The translations under genes and the position numbers were made by a program. From the NCBI RefSeq assembly GCF_024227015.1, contig NZ_JAAELD010000088.1:1-34529 (forward strand): DNA of 34,529 nt. The letters are read 5' to 3'. The notes under the pieces were generated by a model. It was not told the origin of the DNA. It made no database searches and saw only the letters and a program-made list of their open reading frames with translations. This document shows positions 30,801 to 34,529 of the stretch, piece after piece; position 1 is the first letter of the stretch, and every line of letters begins with the position of its first letter. The stretch is from Moraxella sp. (lineage in GTDB: Bacteria > Pseudomonadota > Gammaproteobacteria > Pseudomonadales > Moraxellaceae).

Positions 30801-33434
30801 TTAGGCAAGTTGTGCTACGCTGATTTTGTCTGATTTCTCGGTGTACTCGCTCATTTGGTCGAAGTTTAGGTAGTTATAAACTTCGGCTTCCATAGACTCA
30901 AGCTTACCTGCGTACGCCATGTACTCTTCAACGCTTGGCAGTTTACCAAGAACAGAAGCGACAGACGCAAGCTCAGCAGAAGCTAGGTAAACGTTCGCAC
31001 CTTGACCCAGACGGTTCGGGAAGTTACGAGTAGAGGTCGATACCGCTGTAGAGTTAGGAGCGATACGAGCTTGGTTACCCATACATAGTGAACAGCCAGG
31101 CATCTCAGTACGTGCACCTGCTTGTGCGTAGGTGTTGTAGTAACCTTCATCCATCAGCTGCTTCTCGTCCATCTTGGTAGGTGGCGCGATCCACAGACGA
31201 GTGGTCAGGCTGCCTGCTGGCACTTCAGACAGAAGCTTACCTGCGGCGCGGAAGTGACCGATGTTGGTCATGCACGAACCGATGAATACCTCATCAATCT
31301 TATCGCCTGCAACTTCTGATAGTAGCTTAGCATCATCAGGGTCGTTCGGGCAGCATAGGATTGGCTCTTTGATGTCAGCTAGGTCGATCTCATACACTTT
31401 GGTGTATTCTGCATCAGCGTCAGCTTTTAGCAGGCTTGGGTTGTCTAGCCATTTTTGCATGTTCTCAGCACGACGAGCTAGGGTACGAGCGTCGCCATAG
31501 CCTTCAGCGATCATCCATTTTAGCATGACGATGTTAGAGCGTAGGTATTCAGCCACTTTCTCTTCTGATACAGTGATCGCACAGCCGGCAGCTGAACGTT
31601 CAGCAGACGCATCAGATAGTTCGAATGCCTGCTCAACAGTTAGGTCGTTTTCCATCTCGGTGAGGTCGATCTCTAGGATGCGGCCAGAGAAGATGTTTTT
31701 CTTACCTTTTTTCTCAACAGTTAGGTCGCCTGCTTGGATTGCATAGTAAGGGATAGCATGCACTAGGTCACGAAGTGTGATACCAGGTTGCATTTTACCT
31801 TTGAACTTAACAAGTACAGACTCAGGCATGTCAAGTGGCATAACTCCAGTTGCAGCAGCGAACGCTACCAGACCAGAACCTGCTGGGAATGAGATACCGA
31901 TTGGGAAACGAGTGTGTGAGTCGCCACCAGTACCTACGGTATCAGGCAGCAGCATGCGATTTAGCCATGAGTGGATAACGCCGTCGCCTGGGCGTAGAGA
32001 CACACCGCCACGGTTCATGATGAAATCAGGTAGCGTGTGGTGAGTTACCACGTCAATCGGCTTAGGATAAGCTGCGGTGTGACAGAACGACTGCATCACT
32101 AGGTCGGATGAGAAGCCTAGGCACGCCAAGTCTTTTAGCTCGTCACGAGTCATCGGACCTGTGGTGTCTTGTGAACCAACAGTAGTCATCTTAGGCTCGC
32201 AGTAGGTGCCTGGGCGGATGCCTTGACCTTCTGGCAGACCACATGCACGACCAACCATTTTTTGAGCTAAGGTGAAGCCCTTACCGGTGTCAGCAGGTTG
32301 ATCTGGGGTGCGGAATAGAGTAGATGGCTCTAGACCTAGCGCTTCACGCGCCTTACCTGTTAGGTTGCGACCGATGATTAGGTTAATACGACCGCCAGCA
32401 CGTACTTCGTCTAGTAGTACAGGCGTTTTTAGTTTAGACTCAGCGATTTGTGAACCGTTTTTGAATGCGGTCACAGTTGCGGTATCGTGGTCGATTTTTA
32501 GGGTAACTTCGTCGCCCATGTTCATGTCAGCAACGTCGATCTCAATAGGTAGCGCGCCTGCGTCTTCCATGGTGTTGAAGAAAATCGGAGCGATCTTACC
32601 ACCCAGACACACACCGCCGTCACGCTTGTTAGGGATGTGCGGAATGTCGTCACCGAAGAACCATAACACAGAGTTAGTCGCTGATTTACGACTAGAACCT
32701 GTACCCACAACGTCGCCCACATAGGCAACAGGATTACCCTTGGCAATCAATTCTTTGATTTGGCTTAGTGGACCAACTTCACCATTTTTCTCTGGGTTAA
32801 TGCCGTCTCTGGCATTTTTTAGCATGGCGTTGGCGTGTAGTGGAATGTCAGGACGGCTCCATGCATCTTGAGCTGGAGATAGGTCGTCTGTGTTGGTCTC
32901 GCCAGTTACTTTAAATACAGTAATGGTCATCTCGCTAGGCACGTCTGGGCGGCTGGTGAACCACTCGCCTTCTGCCCATGATTCTAGTACTGCTTTAGCG
33001 TTGGCGTTGCCTGCTTTAGCTTTTTCTTCTACATCATGGAAAGCATCGAATACAAGCAGAGTCTTCTTCAGTGCTTCAGCAGCCAATCCACCAAGCTCAG
33101 CATTGTCTAGTAGATCAACCAATGGCGCAACGTTATAACCGCCAAGCATCGTGCCTAGTAGATATACTGCACGCTCTTTGGTGATTAGTGGTGAAGTCGC
33201 TTCGCCTTTAACAATGGCATTCAAGAAAGCAGCTTTAACGTAGGCAGCTTGGTCAACACCTGCTGGTACGCGGTTCTCTAATAGATCAACCAAATATTCT
33301 TCTTCGCCAGCTGGTGGGTTTTTTAGTAGTTCTACCAGATCTGCTGTCTGTGCGTCGGTCAATGGCTGTGGGGGTACGCCTAAGGCTTCACGCTCGGCGA
33401 CGTGGGCTCTGTATTCGGTTAGCATTTGCGACAT
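30801..33434 (-). CDS. acnB: Bifunctional aconitate hydratase 2 / 2-methylisocitrate dehydratase
   Basis: MLTEYRAHVAEREALGVPPQPLTDAQTADLVELLKNPP, VGTGSSRKSATNSVLWF, GGDSHTRFPIGISFPAGSGLVAFA, IGSCMTNIGHFRAAGKLL, PGCSLCMGNQAR. ATG 33434 (SD GGAG) preferred over track start 33473. Confidence 0.98.
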   Translation of the reverse strand: MSQMLTEYRAHVAEREALGVPPQPLTDAQTADLVELLKNPPAGEEEYLVDLLENRVPAGVDQAAYVKAAFLNAIVKGEATSPLITKERAVYLLGTMLGGYNVAPLVDLLDNAELGGLAAEALKKTLLVFDAFHDVEEKAKAGNANAKAVLESWAEGEWFTSRPDVPSEMTITVFKVTGETNTDDLSPAQDAWSRPDIPLHANAMLKNARDGINPEKNGEVGPLSQIKELIAKGNPVAYVGDVVGTGSSRKSATNSVLWFFGDDIPHIPNKRDGGVCLGGKIAPIFFNTMEDAGALPIEIDVADMNMGDEVTLKIDHDTATVTAFKNGSQIAESKLKTPVLLDEVRAGGRINLIIGRNLTGKAREALGLEPSTLFRTPDQPADTGKGFTLAQKMVGRACGLPEGQGIRPGTYCEPKMTTVGSQDTTGPMTRDELKDLACLGFSSDLVMQSFCHTAAYPKPIDVVTHHTLPDFIMNRGGVSLRPGDGVIHSWLNRMLLPDTVGTGGDSHTRFPIGISFPAGSGLVAFAAATGVMPLDMPESVLVKFKGKMQPGITLRDLVHAIPYYAIQAGDLTVEKKGKKNIFSGRILEIDLTEMENDLTVEQAFELSDASAERSAAGCAITVSEEKVAEYLRSNIVMLKWMIAEGYGDARTLARRAENMQKWLDNPSLLKADADAEYTKVYEIDLADIKEPILCCPNDPDDAKLLSEVAGDKIDEVFIGSCMTNIGHFRAAGKLLSEVPAGSLTTRLWIAPPTKMDEKQLMDEGYYNTYAQAGARTEMPGCSLCMGNQARIAPNSTAVSTSTRNFPNRLGQGANVYLASAELASVASVLGKLPSVEEYMAYAGKLESMEAEVYNYLNFDQMSEYTEKSDKISVAQLA

Positions 33435-33468
33435 AGCAATTCTCCATGATAGTAGGTCATAAGTGCTT

Positions 33469-33487
33469 GACAATGATTTTCATTATT
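33469..33487. promoter_or_regulatory. Fur-box-like operator upstream of acnB
   Basis: GACAATGATTTTCATTATT matches 15/19 of GATAATGATAATCATTATC by direct alignment; 35 bp upstream of the acnB ATG. Confidence 0.55.
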
Positions 33488-33683
33488 GCAATAATTATCA
33501 AGTGCCTAGACGTTGATTTTAAAGGCAATCTTGCCCAAATTTACTCTTTGTATGATAACCGAAAAATGACATATTTTCAAAAAAATATTTGCCATAACCA
33601 ACATTTTTTTAAAAAATACCACCCATTTGTCAGGGTTTGGCATTGGGTGTGATTTGGGCTTAGGCGACACGTGGAGCATTGGG

Positions 33684-34388
<705 letters not shown>

Positions 34389-34529
34389 TTATTATGTTAT
34401 GGGCCGACTTATAAATACGCCGTCTTATTTTGATTTTCTTATTTTATCAGAACATTATGATTCCGCCAATACGCCCATCAACAACTAGGATTACCATCCC
34501 AAAAACCTTATTATTGACAAGGGTTTGAT

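Noticed and set aside
31261-33138. Several plus-strand ORFs antisense to acnB
   Set aside because: acnB assignment is unambiguous; these are antisense shadows without family signal.
33446-33652. 68-aa ORF in the acnB-alkB intergenic region
   Set aside because: AT-rich, overlaps the acnB 5' region and Fur-like site, no plausible RBS or domain.
34401-34529. Possible C-terminus of a minus-strand gene entering from the right edge (..QTLVNNKVFGMVILVVDGRIGGIIMF*)
   Set aside because: Open frame of only ~27 residues before the window edge, no recognisable family; cannot be supported.

Overview
The window looks like a mostly core, well-packed Moraxellaceae (Moraxella-like) chromosomal segment. That taxonomic call is inferred from protein character and gene content, with no search run. 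Recognisable genes include a 5'-truncated pldA, a DUF3465 lipoprotein, ruvB, hemB, maeB, cca, a FolM-like SDR, a PuuP-like permease, a DUF2799 lipoprotein, metR, monomeric icd, a ScsD/TlpA-like thioredoxin, gmk, a frameshifted DMT transporter, a TRIC-family channel, hemH, a NikA/Dpp-type ABC importer operon with a fused double ATPase, metX-metW, a Sel1-repeat protein, ddc and dat (1,3-diaminopropane pathway), acnB and an AlkB-like dioxygenase. No rRNA, tRNA, CRISPR array, IS element or prophage was seen. The most interesting signals are regulatory. (i) A perfect 15-bp Zur-like palindrome (TGTTATAGAATAACA) overlaps the probable promoter of the NikA-type importer, suggesting an unrecognised zinc or zincophore importer. 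(ii) A strong sigma70 promoter is followed by a promoter-proximal terminator-like hairpin in the ~210-nt leader of the PuuP-like permease. (iii) A 19-bp-stem inverted repeat overlaps the metX promoter and 5' end. (iv) A Fur-box-like site lies directly upstream of acnB. (v) Paired direct repeats flank the metR promoter. (vi) icd has a structured leader. Nothing here is a clearly novel multi-gene system; the Zur-like importer is the best candidate.
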